A stretch of 19,813 nucleotides of DNA from NCBI GenBank assembly GCA_910578215.1, contig CAJTPH010000039.1, positions 14,625 through 34,437 on the forward strand, in the 5' to 3' direction. Shown piece after piece: positions 1-7,568 of this stretch; within the stretch, counting starts at the first letter, position 1; each line of letters opens with the position of its first letter. The notes beneath the pieces were generated by a model. It searched no databases, was not told where the DNA came from, and saw only the letters and a program-made list of their open reading frames with translations. Source of the DNA: an uncultured Acetatifactor sp. (GTDB lineage Bacteria; Bacillota; Clostridia; Lachnospirales; Lachnospiraceae). Made by a program: the position numbers and the translations under genes.

Positions 1-2836
1 CCTCCGCCACGGCTTCCGGCAATTTCACACCATATCCCCTTAAAGCCTGTTCGATTTCTTCGTAATCGGCTTCATTCACGATATAGTCTTTCGCCACTTT
101 CGCAACGGATTTCACATCGCCGTGCGTGCCGATCCAGTCTTCATATGCCGTCATTGCGGACAATAAATCAGCGTTTGCAAGCGTTTCCTGTATGGATTTA
201 GGAATCTCCATTCCCAAATCCTCATACTGCTTTTTAAGGTTTTCCATCTGCTCAACGGATGGCTGCATGGATTCAAGCAGCATGGCGATAGCCTGTTTCG
301 TGTCCTTTGAAATGTCGTTGTCATACAGGCTTTGAATCATGTAATTCATCATCTCAGCCGGCCCATCCGCCCAACCAATAGTATGAACTCTATGCGCAAA
401 TTCCGCCATTACATCATTCATGTTTACTTGGAAAGCGTCCACATCATCGCTATACTGCTGCATTATGGTGTTAATCTGGAAATCAAGGGATTTCCCCTCT
501 AATTCCGATACGGCTGAAAGATATTCCTCATAAAAGGCATTTACGGTGGTATTGTATTCCTCCAAATTCATTCCGCCGCCGTCAAATGTCACTTTAGCGG
601 CCGCAAGGTTTTTCTGTAGCGATTCTTCAAAGGAAGCCGCTGCCGCTTCAGTCTGTGCTGCAAGTTCATCCTGTATGGCCTGAAAGGAATCTGCATCCAG
701 TTCCGCCCCGGAATACTGAAGCTCCATAACCTTTAGTTTTGCGTCAAAATCGCTTGTGGCAAGGGCTTTTTCGATGTCTGCCATCTGTGCCTGTATTCTC
801 GCTATTGCGTTCGCTTCATCAAAGGAAAGGAAGTCATCAGCAAAAGCTTCCGTCACGGTGGCGGAAAGCTGTGCGCCCAAATCCGATAACTCGTCTTGCT
901 TATTCTCGTAGAATTGGCGGATTTTGTCTACTGCATTGCTTTCCTCCGGGTCTAAATCATTCATAGCGGAAAAGCCGATGTCAAGCGCATACCGCTCCTG
1001 TTCTACATAGGCTTGTGCCTGTGCTATGTAATTTTCAATCTCCGCTTTATAGGAATCCTGTTCATCGGCTGATAACTCCATTCCGATGGACACTTTCCAA
1101 TTCATTTTATTGATTGCGTTGACGCTATCCTGCATACTGTCCGCAATACCGTCCAATTCTCCAAAAGCTGCAAGGGATTCTTCTACCTTTGTTAATCCCT
1201 CTGTTCTGATAAGATAATCCGCCGCTTCGGAAATTTCCTCCATCGAAAGGGCGATATCCCCGAAATGCTCCGCTAGGTTGCTTTTTGCCGCCTGTTTTTC
1301 GGCGGTCTTGATTGCGGATGCAATCCCGACTATTGCAGCCGCCACTCCCACAAGCACGACAAGCCAAGGATTTGTAAGCACCAATGACATGCTTTTGAAA
1401 GCATTTGCCATTCCTATTATCCCGTTGATAACCTTGTAAGCGGCAATGGCATTCCCAATTCCCACAATCGCCACTTGTACGGAATCGAAATTATCTAAAA
1501 TCCACCCTCCTATATTTGAAATGATTTTCCACGCATCCCCGGCCCCTTTCTGTATGGTCTTGAAAGCCTTTGAGATTTTAGGCCCGGCTTTTGTGGAGAA
1601 ATCAATAAATTTCTGTGTCAATGTCGGGATAAATTCGGCCAATCCGTTAATCATCCCTTTTAAATCATCCGAAAAGGCATCCGCAAGGCTTATCTTCGCA
1701 TCATCCGCCGCTGAATCAAGTCTTGCAAATGCGCCCTGTAACGTGTCTGTGACGGTGTTCGCCATGTTCATCAGTGCGCCGTCCGAATTTTCTAATGATG
1801 CAGACAATTCATCCCATGCGGATGCATTTTCACTTGCAGCGGCCGCCAATGCAGTATCAAATTCCTCTCCCTCTAATCCTGCGGCGTGAAGGTATGAAGC
1901 GGAATCTTCTGCATTGTCAGCAACCGCTGCCAATAGATAACTCATTTGTGTATAGTAGTTAGTCCCGGCGATTTTTGACATATAGGAAGCCTGTTCTTCG
2001 GCGGTCAGGCTTGAAAGTGCTTTTTGCGTATCCGCAAGCACGACTTGAAGCCCCCTAAACTCCCCGGCATCATCAAATACCGCCACGCCTAATTTTTTCA
2101 TAGCGTTTATAGCGACATCCTTTGATGTCATTCGCACAAGCATAGAGTTTAATGCCGTTCCGGCTTCCGCCCCTTTTGTGCCGTTATTGGCAAGGATTCC
2201 TAGAGCGGTCGCCGTGTCGTTTAGGCTTGCCCCGGCTGTCCGTGCCGTACCTCCGCACCCGATAAAGGCTTCCATAAGTGCTTCAGCGGATGTATTTGCT
2301 TTATTGTTTGCCATCGTGCATATATCCAGATACCCGGACAAATCATCCACCGATAAGCCAAGAGCGGACATTGAATCTGTTACCAAGTCGGAACACCTTG
2401 CCAAATCCATTTGTGTAGCTTCAGAAAGTCGGAGTACAGGCTCAAGCCCTGTAATAGCATCGTTCACGCTCCACCCGGCAAGCATCATGTAGCCAAGTGC
2501 ATCGGACGCTTCTGCCGCCGTCTTTGTCGTGGCTTTCCCCATTTCACGGGCGGCGGTTTCAAGCTGCTCATATTCGGCTTTTGTGGCGTTTGCCGTGGCG
2601 GCCGTGTTCGCCATTGACTGTTCAAACTCGGAATACACCTCCACGGCATCCGTTACAAACTGCCCCACTTTTACGGCGGCAAAAGCCCCGGCGATCATTT
2701 TTGCGGCGGATTTCGCCATGTTCGTCATGGAATCAAAGCCGCTGTTTACGTTCTGGACGCTGTTACCGAATGATGCCGCCACCTTTCCCCCGACTTGAAT
2801 TGCTATTTCGTATTCTGTCTTTTTGCTGCTTGCCAT
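1..2836 (-). CDS. Phage tail tape measure protein, TP901 family (partial, C-terminus beyond the left edge)
   Basis: The frame is open from ATG 2836 to the left edge, about 945 codons with no stop, so the C-terminus is missing. It begins MASSKKTEYEIAIQVGGKVA and contains the TP901 core at about residues 60-400, with typical stretches such as MANTAATANA, ALGYMMLAGW and GILANNGTKG. Residues about 480-510 hold a hydrophobic segment (WLVVLVGVAAAIVGIASAI) and the rest is Ala/Glu/Gln-rich and probably helical. In this family the protein sets tail length, fills the tube during assembly and is ejected with the DNA. The start is supported by GGAAG/GGTGG purines a few bases upstream, and it lies inside the -1 frame extension of the chaperone, as usual for this gene pair. 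Many plus-strand ORFs overlapping it are shadows. Confidence 0.93.
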   Translation of the reverse strand, partial: MASSKKTEYEIAIQVGGKVAASFGNSVQNVNSGFDSMTNMAKSAAKMIAGAFAAVKVGQFVTDAVEVYSEFEQSMANTAATANATKAEYEQLETAAREMGKATTKTAAEASDALGYMMLAGWSVNDAITGLEPVLRLSEATQMDLARCSDLVTDSMSALGLSVDDLSGYLDICTMANNKANTSAEALMEAFIGCGGTARTAGASLNDTATALGILANNGTKGAEAGTALNSMLVRMTSKDVAINAMKKLGVAVFDDAGEFRGLQVVLADTQKALSSLTAEEQASYMSKIAGTNYYTQMSYLLAAVADNAEDSASYLHAAGLEGEEFDTALAAAASENASAWDELSASLENSDGALMNMANTVTDTLQGAFARLDSAADDAKISLADAFSDDLKGMINGLAEFIPTLTQKFIDFSTKAGPKISKAFKTIQKGAGDAWKIISNIGGWILDNFDSVQVAIVGIGNAIAAYKVINGIIGMANAFKSMSLVLTNPWLVVLVGVAAAIVGIASAIKTAEKQAAKSNLAEHFGDIALSMEEISEAADYLIRTEGLTKVEESLAAFGELDGIADSMQDSVNAINKMNWKVSIGMELSADEQDSYKAEIENYIAQAQAYVEQERYALDIGFSAMNDLDPEESNAVDKIRQFYENKQDELSDLGAQLSATVTEAFADDFLSFDEANAIARIQAQMADIEKALATSDFDAKLKVMELQYSGAELDADSFQAIQDELAAQTEAAAASFEESLQKNLAAAKVTFDGGGMNLEEYNTTVNAFYEEYLSAVSELEGKSLDFQINTIMQQYSDDVDAFQVNMNDVMAEFAHRVHTIGWADGPAEMMNYMIQSLYDNDISKDTKQAIAMLLESMQPSVEQMENLKKQYEDLGMEIPKSIQETLANADLLSAMTAYEDWIGTHGDVKSVAKVAKDYIVNEADYEEIEQALRGYGVKLPEAVAE

Positions 2837-2987
2837 ACTCCACCACTTCCTTCGCAATGTTGATAAAATCAGATAGCGCAAGTCCTAAAAAGAAATCCAT
2901 CCCGGTATACGTAGACATAGAAAGACGGACAGAAACTTTTTTGAAGTCCTGCCCGTCCTTTGCTCTGATTCCTAGCTGTAGAAAAAA
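2763..2987 (-). CDS. -1 frame extension of the tail assembly chaperone (frameshift product)
   Basis: This reading frame has no credible start of its own but is open straight after the T-TTT-TTC heptamer. A -1 slip at TTC (2983-2981) continues as CTA CAG CTA GGA and runs 72 codons to TAA at 2765-2763, overlapping the first 74 bases of the tape measure gene. The fusion would be 133 + 72 = 205 aa. The extension contains the stretch TGMDFFLGLALSDFINIAKE and a basic, Gly-rich tail. In P2 (E/E') and lambda (G/GT) such extended chaperones, made at a few percent, bind the tape measure protein and recruit tube subunits. That this extension does the same is inferred from position and architecture. Confidence 0.85.
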   Translation of the reverse strand, partial: FFLQLGIRAKDGQDFKKVSVRLSMSTYTGMDFFLGLALSDFINIAKEVVEYGKQQKDRIRNSNSSRGKGGGIIR

Positions 2988-3379
2988 TTCACTACCCGGC
3001 TTTTGATTTTCAGCATATCCCGGACGGGAAGCTGATTGAAAAACTCAATCGGAAGCTCGCTTGCTTTCCATGCAACGAGCTTTGCGTAAACGGCCGTATT
3101 CTCCGGGTTGAAACTGGCGATGCCGTGCTTATAAAACTTCTTTTCGATCTCTGTTAAATCGTCCGTTGTGAGGTTTTCAAGGCACGACATATCAAGCCCA
3201 TCGTATGTATCATCCTCAAATACATAGGGCTTTGAGAATTTCACATACATATCCAGATCATCAGATTCGCCTTCGGAATCCCCCCCTGAATTGACCTCCG
3301 GCTGCTCCATCTGGAAAACCTTTTTTTCCTCGCCATTCTCGGCGGCTAATTCCATACCTCTTTCATCCGCTGCTTTCAT
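2972..3379 (-). CDS. Tail assembly chaperone, P2 gpE-like (pfam10109 type)
   Basis: A 135-aa acidic protein between the tail tube and tape measure genes, the fixed position of tail assembly chaperones. The first 45 residues are Glu/Asp/Gly-rich and look disordered. The conserved part (about residues 46-130) has FSKPYVFEDDTYDGLDMS, a Leu/Glu-rich helix, then ASELPIEFFNQLPVRDMLKI, the pattern of the 'E, or 41 or 14' chaperone family. The 0-frame product ends two codons after the slippery TTTTTTC, so it is the short form (gpE/gpG equivalent). The start at 3379 is preceded by AGAGGAAAGAGAGC, a purine-rich ribosome binding site. About 70 bases of AT-rich DNA separate it from the tube gene, with no clear terminator. 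Confidence 0.85.
   Translation of the reverse strand: MKAADERGMELAAENGEEKKVFQMEQPEVNSGGDSEGESDDLDMYVKFSKPYVFEDDTYDGLDMSCLENLTTDDLTEIEKKFYKHGIASFNPENTAVYAKLVAWKASELPIEFFNQLPVRDMLKIKSRVVNFFYS
2981..2987 (-). promoter_or_regulatory. -1 ribosomal frameshift slippery site T-TTT-TTC
   Basis: On the minus strand the 0-frame codons read AAT TTT TTC TAC AGC TAG, so the heptamer is T TTT TTC in the correct X-XXY-YYZ register, two codons before the 0-frame stop. P2 uses the closely similar TTTTTTG at the same gene. The -1 frame beyond is open for 72 codons. No strong stimulatory stem-loop was recognised downstream by eye. Confidence 0.85.
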
Positions 3380-3452
3380 GCTCTCTTTCCTCTCTTTCCT
3401 TTATTTATAATACTACACAAAGAAACAGCTTGCTTTTTGTGCATAATTTCCT

Positions 3453-3974
3453 TTATATCTGGCTTCTGATTTTTGCAAGCAAGTCCACGCCGCCCATGAT
3501 GCAGATATTATTCAACTTGTCAAGTTCTACAACCGTGCTGCCGTTCATGGTAAGCTTGATATATGTGATCTCCTTCGTGATGCTCGGCTGGCCCTTTCCG
3601 CCCTTTTTCAGCACTCCCGGATTGATGTTCATTGTGCGCCCCTTTACCGTGATAACGATGGGGATTGTTTTCTTTGCCTGTGATTGCGTGTTGAAAATCT
3701 CCATCGCCCCACGAAGCACAACGGGATTTGTGCTTGCCGCAAATCCGAAGAAATCGTCCGAAAGGTTTTCAAACGGGATTTCGATTTTCATAGAGCCATA
3801 AGAACCGATAACCTCGCTTTCAATTTCCCCGGCCATACCGGCCACGTTAAGGGTATCCGTCAACGGGTCAAACGGGGGAAGCGTTATTTCGGATGATATG
3901 CCTATCAGCTTCGTTTTTCCATCGTACACGTTGAAATTATTGATTTTATCAGGTATTTCATACGGATTCGCCAT
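3453..3974 (-). CDS. Phage major tail tube protein (P2 FII family)
   Basis: About 173 aa, starting MANPYEIPDKINNFNVYDG and containing GMAGEIESEVIGSYGSMKIE and KEITYIKLTMNGSTVVELDK, the pattern of the P2-type contractile-tail tube family (pfam04985). It forms the inner tube around which the sheath polymerises. The start is taken as ATG 3974, which overlaps the sheath stop codon (TTGATG) and has GGAGG nine bases upstream. A TTG three bases earlier is possible. It lies directly downstream of the sheath gene, the FI-FII order of P2. Length fits the family (about 170 aa). Confidence 0.92.
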   Translation of the reverse strand: MANPYEIPDKINNFNVYDGKTKLIGISSEITLPPFDPLTDTLNVAGMAGEIESEVIGSYGSMKIEIPFENLSDDFFGFAASTNPVVLRGAMEIFNTQSQAKKTIPIVITVKGRTMNINPGVLKKGGKGQPSITKEITYIKLTMNGSTVVELDKLNNICIMGGVDLLAKIRSQI

Positions 3975-5452
3975 CAATTACTACCTCCTTCCAGTGCCGC
4001 CTGTAAAATGGTGGGGTCAAATTCAAATTCGTTTTCGATGTCCTCCATCGGCGGATAAGTGGCAAGCCGCTCTTTAAAGAGGATTTTCCCCCCAAGAATC
4101 TGCGTGACCGGGTTATCCTCCATGCTGAATGAAATCTCTCCCCCAGCAATATCATCCGAACCTTTAAGGCCGTTAAGGGTCAGGTTTTCGGACAATACAA
4201 CATCCTCAATTTCCCTGTAATTGGTCTTATTGCCAACCTTGCCGAAGAAACTCCGCTTGAAATTATTCTCTATGTAGTCAAACATCATTACGGATGTTAC
4301 CCACCTGTCCACTACATCCGTAGATTGAGGGTATGCGGATGTATTACTTCCCCATGCAAGGAATCCGTCAATGTTCACGGCCGTGATTACACCGTTTGCA
4401 TTGATATAATCATTTGCTTCGTCCATATCGAACATGATTTCCGTGCCGTCCTCCAGAACAAGCCCACTGATTTTCAATCCCTTATTATCGCACGAATCAG
4501 ACGGCACGCCGCCATTATCCGCCGCCAACCGCTGCAAGAGGGCGGCAAGCTGTGCGGAGAAATAATAAATATAGCCGTCCACATTTACCTTCGGCCATAC
4601 GGCGAAAGTCCGGCGGTCGGAATAGGCGTTCTTATTCTTCCATTCCTTTACCTTGTCGATAGAATCCGCTCCATCGCCGGATGAATCAATGTCTGATACC
4701 ACCTTACAGGAAAACAGGCTGTAGATAAGCTGTGATTTTGCCGTAAGCGCAGTATTTACCGCCGGGATATGGGAAAATCCGGGGGCTATCAGCGTACCCG
4801 GAACAATGCCAAGTTTCGGGAAAATATCCCCGATAACCTCCGCACCTTTTTTCGTGCGTGTGGAAACATTGTATCCGCCGATGATGTCCTGATAGGTTAC
4901 ACCTTCAGGATTCAGTTTTGTGTACAGTGCCTTGATGCTTTCCCCAGCTTTCGCTGCCCCGGCATCCGTGAAGCCGATAATGACAGTGCCATCATCAGCG
5001 AAAGATGCCACATAATCATCATCCGGCGTTAATTTCTCGCTTGCATCTGCATTCGTGATCTCGATTGTATCCAGAAGAATGCCCTCCACCGGGATAACCG
5101 ACTTTTTGTTCGCAACACTGTAATCCGTGGACGCTACCGCCGTTATATGATTTTCATTGTTGGGATCAAGCACGTTAATCATGATAAGTGGCGCAACCGC
5201 AAATACATTAAAGGCGGCATACACGCTTTGCATGATAGTGTACTTCTTGAAATCCTCGCTCCATCCCATTTTTGCCACCGCATCTGGCTTTGAATACGCC
5301 GCAAAAGGCACATTGGCGGTGTTGTACGGGTCTTTTGCCATATTTACCGGAGCTGTGCCGATAACTACCGTAACATTCGCCGCACTTGTGAGTGGCGCCG
5401 CTAATGCCGTGGCTTTTCTGCTTGTGCTAATACCATGCTTATAAACAGACAT
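3974..5452 (-). CDS. Phage tail sheath protein (P2 FI family)
   Basis: 492 aa starting MSVYKHGISTSRKATALAAP. The N-terminal part has the family's TVVIGTAPVN strand and AKDPYNTANVPFAAYS, the middle has the IGGYNVSTRTKKGAEVI and PGTLIAPGFS segments of the sheath core, and the C-terminus has LGGKILFKERLATYPPMEDI followed by EFDPTILQAAL, close in style to the end of P2 FI. The protein forms the contractile outer tube and shows that the phage is a myovirus. ATG 5452 lies one base after the previous gene's stop, and GAAAGGAGAA precedes it. The coding sequence runs directly into the tube gene. Confidence 0.95.
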   Translation of the reverse strand: MSVYKHGISTSRKATALAAPLTSAANVTVVIGTAPVNMAKDPYNTANVPFAAYSKPDAVAKMGWSEDFKKYTIMQSVYAAFNVFAVAPLIMINVLDPNNENHITAVASTDYSVANKKSVIPVEGILLDTIEITNADASEKLTPDDDYVASFADDGTVIIGFTDAGAAKAGESIKALYTKLNPEGVTYQDIIGGYNVSTRTKKGAEVIGDIFPKLGIVPGTLIAPGFSHIPAVNTALTAKSQLIYSLFSCKVVSDIDSSGDGADSIDKVKEWKNKNAYSDRRTFAVWPKVNVDGYIYYFSAQLAALLQRLAADNGGVPSDSCDNKGLKISGLVLEDGTEIMFDMDEANDYINANGVITAVNIDGFLAWGSNTSAYPQSTDVVDRWVTSVMMFDYIENNFKRSFFGKVGNKTNYREIEDVVLSENLTLNGLKGSDDIAGGEISFSMEDNPVTQILGGKILFKERLATYPPMEDIENEFEFDPTILQAALEGGSN

Positions 5453-5454
5453 TT

Positions 5455-5694
5455 TTATTTTTCTCCTTTCAGATAGTTTTCTACCCGGCTAAAGGAAACA
5501 TTTTCCACGCTTCCTGGCTCGGACAGTGCTTTCTTTGCGGCTGTGATTCCGTCAATAGGAATCACAAGATTGTTGATGCTTCCAATCTCTGCCGCCTTTT
5601 TCGTGAGTTCCCCCGGCAAATCCCCGATGAAAACCGTTCCATATTTCACGATTCCGGGGATTGACGGGCCTATATACATCCGTTGCTCATTCAA
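5455..5694 (-). CDS. Small conserved-looking tail-region protein of unknown function
   Basis: A short gene between the tail terminator-like gene and the sheath. An upstream in-frame ATG at 5733 lies inside the preceding gene and has no ribosome binding site. I prefer TTG 5694, overlapping the previous stop (ATTTGA), with AGGAGG ten bases upstream, giving about 79 aa. ATG 5679 (MYIGPSIPGIVKYGTVF) is the alternative. The protein contains GDLPGELTKKAAEIGSINNL and is mixed alpha/beta with no membrane segment. Genes of this size in this position occur in other myoviruses (the Mu gp38/DUF2635 slot), but I see no clear motif for that family, so no function is assigned. Confidence 0.75.
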   Translation of the reverse strand: MNEQRMYIGPSIPGIVKYGTVFIGDLPGELTKKAAEIGSINNLVIPIDGITAAKKALSEPGSVENVSFSRVENYLKGEK

Positions 5695-6155
5695 ATATAC
5701 TTTTCCTCCTCTCCGATTACTGGCAATTCCCATTTGCTTTCGATTCCGCCGAAAAAATAAGGGTATGTATCGTCCTTTTGCAGTAAAATCTTAAAAGGAT
5801 AGTCTGGGCGGAACGCATCGGCGATGATTCCCTTGCGGAAAAAATGCTGATAAACGGTATTCGCAATCTGCAATACATCCCGGAATCCCTGTTTGTCATT
5901 GGTCGGGTCAAAAACGCCAATGACAAAAAATATAGAAAGTTTCATCGGGTCTTCCCTGTTTGCAATTTCCTCTTCATCAAAACATACACACACATACGGA
6001 TATTGTTTTTCATCCCCTTTTTCCTCTTTTACAGGGAGATTCTGCGTATAGATGTTGATAGGAATTAGATTTTCTTTTGCTGACCGTAGCCGGAATCCTT
6101 TCAGCGCTTCTTTTGATTCCTCCGCCAAAGCGTCAAGCAAATCAATTTCCGTCAT
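5691..6155 (-). CDS. Probable tail terminator/completion protein
   Basis: 154 aa beginning MTEIDLLDALAEESKEALKG. The core has QYPYVCVCFDEEEIANRED, then LSIFFVIGVFDPTNDKQGFR, DVLQIANTVYQHFF and a C-terminal FKILLQKDDTYPYFFGGIES ending in WELP. The alternating strands, the conserved GxxD/IANxV helix and the late aromatic 'yPYFFGGIESKWELP' pattern are typical of tail-terminator proteins of contractile-tail prophages (analogues of lambda gpU and Mu gp37). Position just upstream of the sheath module fits. It would cap the tail tube and form the interface to the head. The start ATG 6155 follows AAAGGGG. Assignment rests on pattern and synteny. Confidence 0.72.
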   Translation of the reverse strand: MTEIDLLDALAEESKEALKGFRLRSAKENLIPINIYTQNLPVKEEKGDEKQYPYVCVCFDEEEIANREDPMKLSIFFVIGVFDPTNDKQGFRDVLQIANTVYQHFFRKGIIADAFRPDYPFKILLQKDDTYPYFFGGIESKWELPVIGEEEKYI

Positions 6156-6161
6156 GCCGGA

Positions 6162-6773
6162 TTACCCCTTTCGTAAGATATTGTTTATTTCTGCATCAAT
6201 GCGTTTTTGCAATGTGCTTTCTGCTTCTCGGTAGATAAACTCTATTGTTTTTTCATTTTCAATCATTTGTGGCACGGACGGCCCGTATAGCGGCTCTAGC
6301 GGATACCTCTTGCCGCTGAATCTCTGTAGGAAAATCAGCCCGGCTTTCGATGTTCCAATAAAAGCCCTTGGATTCCCTGTTAGTGCTTTTTTTCTACCTA
6401 TTTTCTTTACTTTTGCGCTATAGAACCTTGGATTTGGCTTTCCGTTTTCATAGGTGATTGGCTCTATTGGCCCTGCACTTTTGTCCGCATTAAATTTTGT
6501 TAATAACAACGGATGGCCACTTGCGGCAACACGTCCTTGCAAATTCCTTGTTGTGGCTTTTTGCACATTTAGCGATTCTTTTACATCTTCGCTCTTAATG
6601 TTGTATTTTCCATCTTTCCCGGCCGTCTGCTGTGCCATATTCTTTTTTATATTTGTGGTTGTACGGTTGATTGCTCTTGAAAGCACGGTGGGGGTTTTGT
6701 TTTGCAATCCCCCCAACCGCTTTCGTATTTCCTCAATGGTCTGCTCTGAAATTCCAATCTGTACTTCCATCAT
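6162..6773 (-). CDS. Minor tail protein, lambda gpZ-like
   Basis: About 203 aa. The N-terminal EEIRKRLGGLQNKTPTVLSR AINRT segment, a conserved Lys/Arg-rich helix with KKNMAQQTAG, then GRVAASGHPLLLTKF and a C-terminal region with FSGKRYPLEPLYGPSVPQMI match the style of the prophage minor tail protein Z family (pfam06763). In lambda, gpZ acts at the tail end that joins the head. ATG 6773 overlaps the previous gene's stop (ATGATG over TGA). A second ATG at 6770 is equally possible. Its place between the head-tail connector and the tail terminator is the same as in lambda (FII-Z-U). Confidence 0.85.
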   Translation of the reverse strand: MMEVQIGISEQTIEEIRKRLGGLQNKTPTVLSRAINRTTTNIKKNMAQQTAGKDGKYNIKSEDVKESLNVQKATTRNLQGRVAASGHPLLLTKFNADKSAGPIEPITYENGKPNPRFYSAKVKKIGRKKALTGNPRAFIGTSKAGLIFLQRFSGKRYPLEPLYGPSVPQMIENEKTIEFIYREAESTLQKRIDAEINNILRKG

Positions 6774-7093
6774 GATTCGTTTGCCCCCAATACAATGGTA
6801 TAGGATTCATCATCTGTCTTTACATCCGAAATCAGCATCCCCCGGCCGTCAAAATTCAGATATTGGCCGGGTACAGGCTCAAAATCCAATTCCTTTTTCC
6901 GTACATAGAACATAATGGAATCTGTGAACAATTCTTCCGTGTGGGTTTCCTTGCTGATATGCATTTCCGCAAGTTTGTCATTGTCCACAACAATATCCAC
7001 TTCCGCCCCGTTGATCGTGTGGGATTCGGCAAATTCCTCCGGGTTAAAAAACACGGCATCCAAATCATCAAGCAACTGCTCTTTAAAGCCCAT
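6770..7093 (-). CDS. Head-tail joining protein, lambda FII / Gifsy-2 barrel-like
   Basis: 107 aa starting MGFKEQLLDDLDAVFFNPEE F. The pattern of an N-terminal helix with a conserved 'FFNPEEFAE.H.ING' segment, then a small beta barrel (EVDIVVDNDKL, DSIMFYVRKKELDF, PVPGQYLNFDGRGMLISDV) is typical of the FII/'ATP-binding sugar transporter-like' connector fold, which binds at the head exit and docks the tail. It sits directly before gpZ as in lambda. The start at 7093 follows GGAGGAATGGGC; it lies nine bases past the upstream stop. Confidence 0.8.
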   Translation of the reverse strand: MGFKEQLLDDLDAVFFNPEEFAESHTINGAEVDIVVDNDKLAEMHISKETHTEELFTDSIMFYVRKKELDFEPVPGQYLNFDGRGMLISDVKTDDESYTIVLGANES

Positions 7094-7101
7094 TCCTCCA
7101 C

Positions 7102-7545
7102 CTACTCCGGTCTTGCTGCCGCTTTCTTTTCCTCCGTGTAATTCAGTACCGCATCAATCAAATCAGCCTTCAGCTTTTCCGCATCCAGTGAAAGCCCGAT
7201 GCGCCCGGCGTACTCCACGATCTCATCCTTATTCAGCTTTTTAAGGGCGGATTCGTCCTTGTAGGTTATTATGCCCCCGGCGGAATCTCCGTCCGCTCCG
7301 GGCGGCGTGATTCCGGGGATGCCATCCGGGACCTGCAGTGCTTCCATCGGGGGAGTGATTCCGGCGGAATCTCCGCCGCCATCCTCGGATTCCTCCGCCG
7401 CATCCGAAAAATCATCCTCGCTTGCAATGAAATTGTGCTTTTTCAGAAATGCCACATCCGCATCAGAAAGATGCCCCATGATTTTTTCTCCCGGCTTGTA
7501 GCGTCTTGCGGCCGTTTCAATGTTTACTTTCGCTATATATGCCAT
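7102..7545 (-). CDS. FI-position head protein with Gly/Pro linker and HeH/Rho-N-like C-terminal domain
   Basis: A longer frame opens at 7608, but AAGGAG nine bases before ATG 7545 sets the start, giving 147 aa (MAYIAKVNIETAARRYKPGE). The N-terminal half is a small domain ending HLSDADVAFLKKHNFI. Residues about 50-95 form an acidic Gly/Pro/Ser linker with the peptides GDSAG and GITPP each occurring twice. The last part (ALKKLNKDEIVEYAGRIGLS followed by a DLIDAVL helix) resembles a HeH/LEM or Rho N-terminal helix-extended-loop-helix fold. Position between major capsid and connector matches lambda FI, which promotes delivery of DNA-terminase to proheads. The role is inferred from position only. 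Confidence 0.72.
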   Translation of the reverse strand: MAYIAKVNIETAARRYKPGEKIMGHLSDADVAFLKKHNFIASEDDFSDAAEESEDGGGDSAGITPPMEALQVPDGIPGITPPGADGDSAGGIITYKDESALKKLNKDEIVEYAGRIGLSLDAEKLKADLIDAVLNYTEEKKAAARPE

Positions 7546-7568
7546 TTTCGTATTCTCCTTGATCGTTT

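Noticed and set aside
126..2798. Several plus-strand ORFs of 60-169 codons on the left
   Set aside because: They are antisense to the long tape measure frame, have no ribosome binding sites and show the skewed composition of reverse-strand shadows.
3380..3452. Possible terminator between the tube and chaperone genes
   Set aside because: Only a loose CACAAA/TTTGTG pairing with a long loop and no T-run; the genes are more likely co-transcribed.
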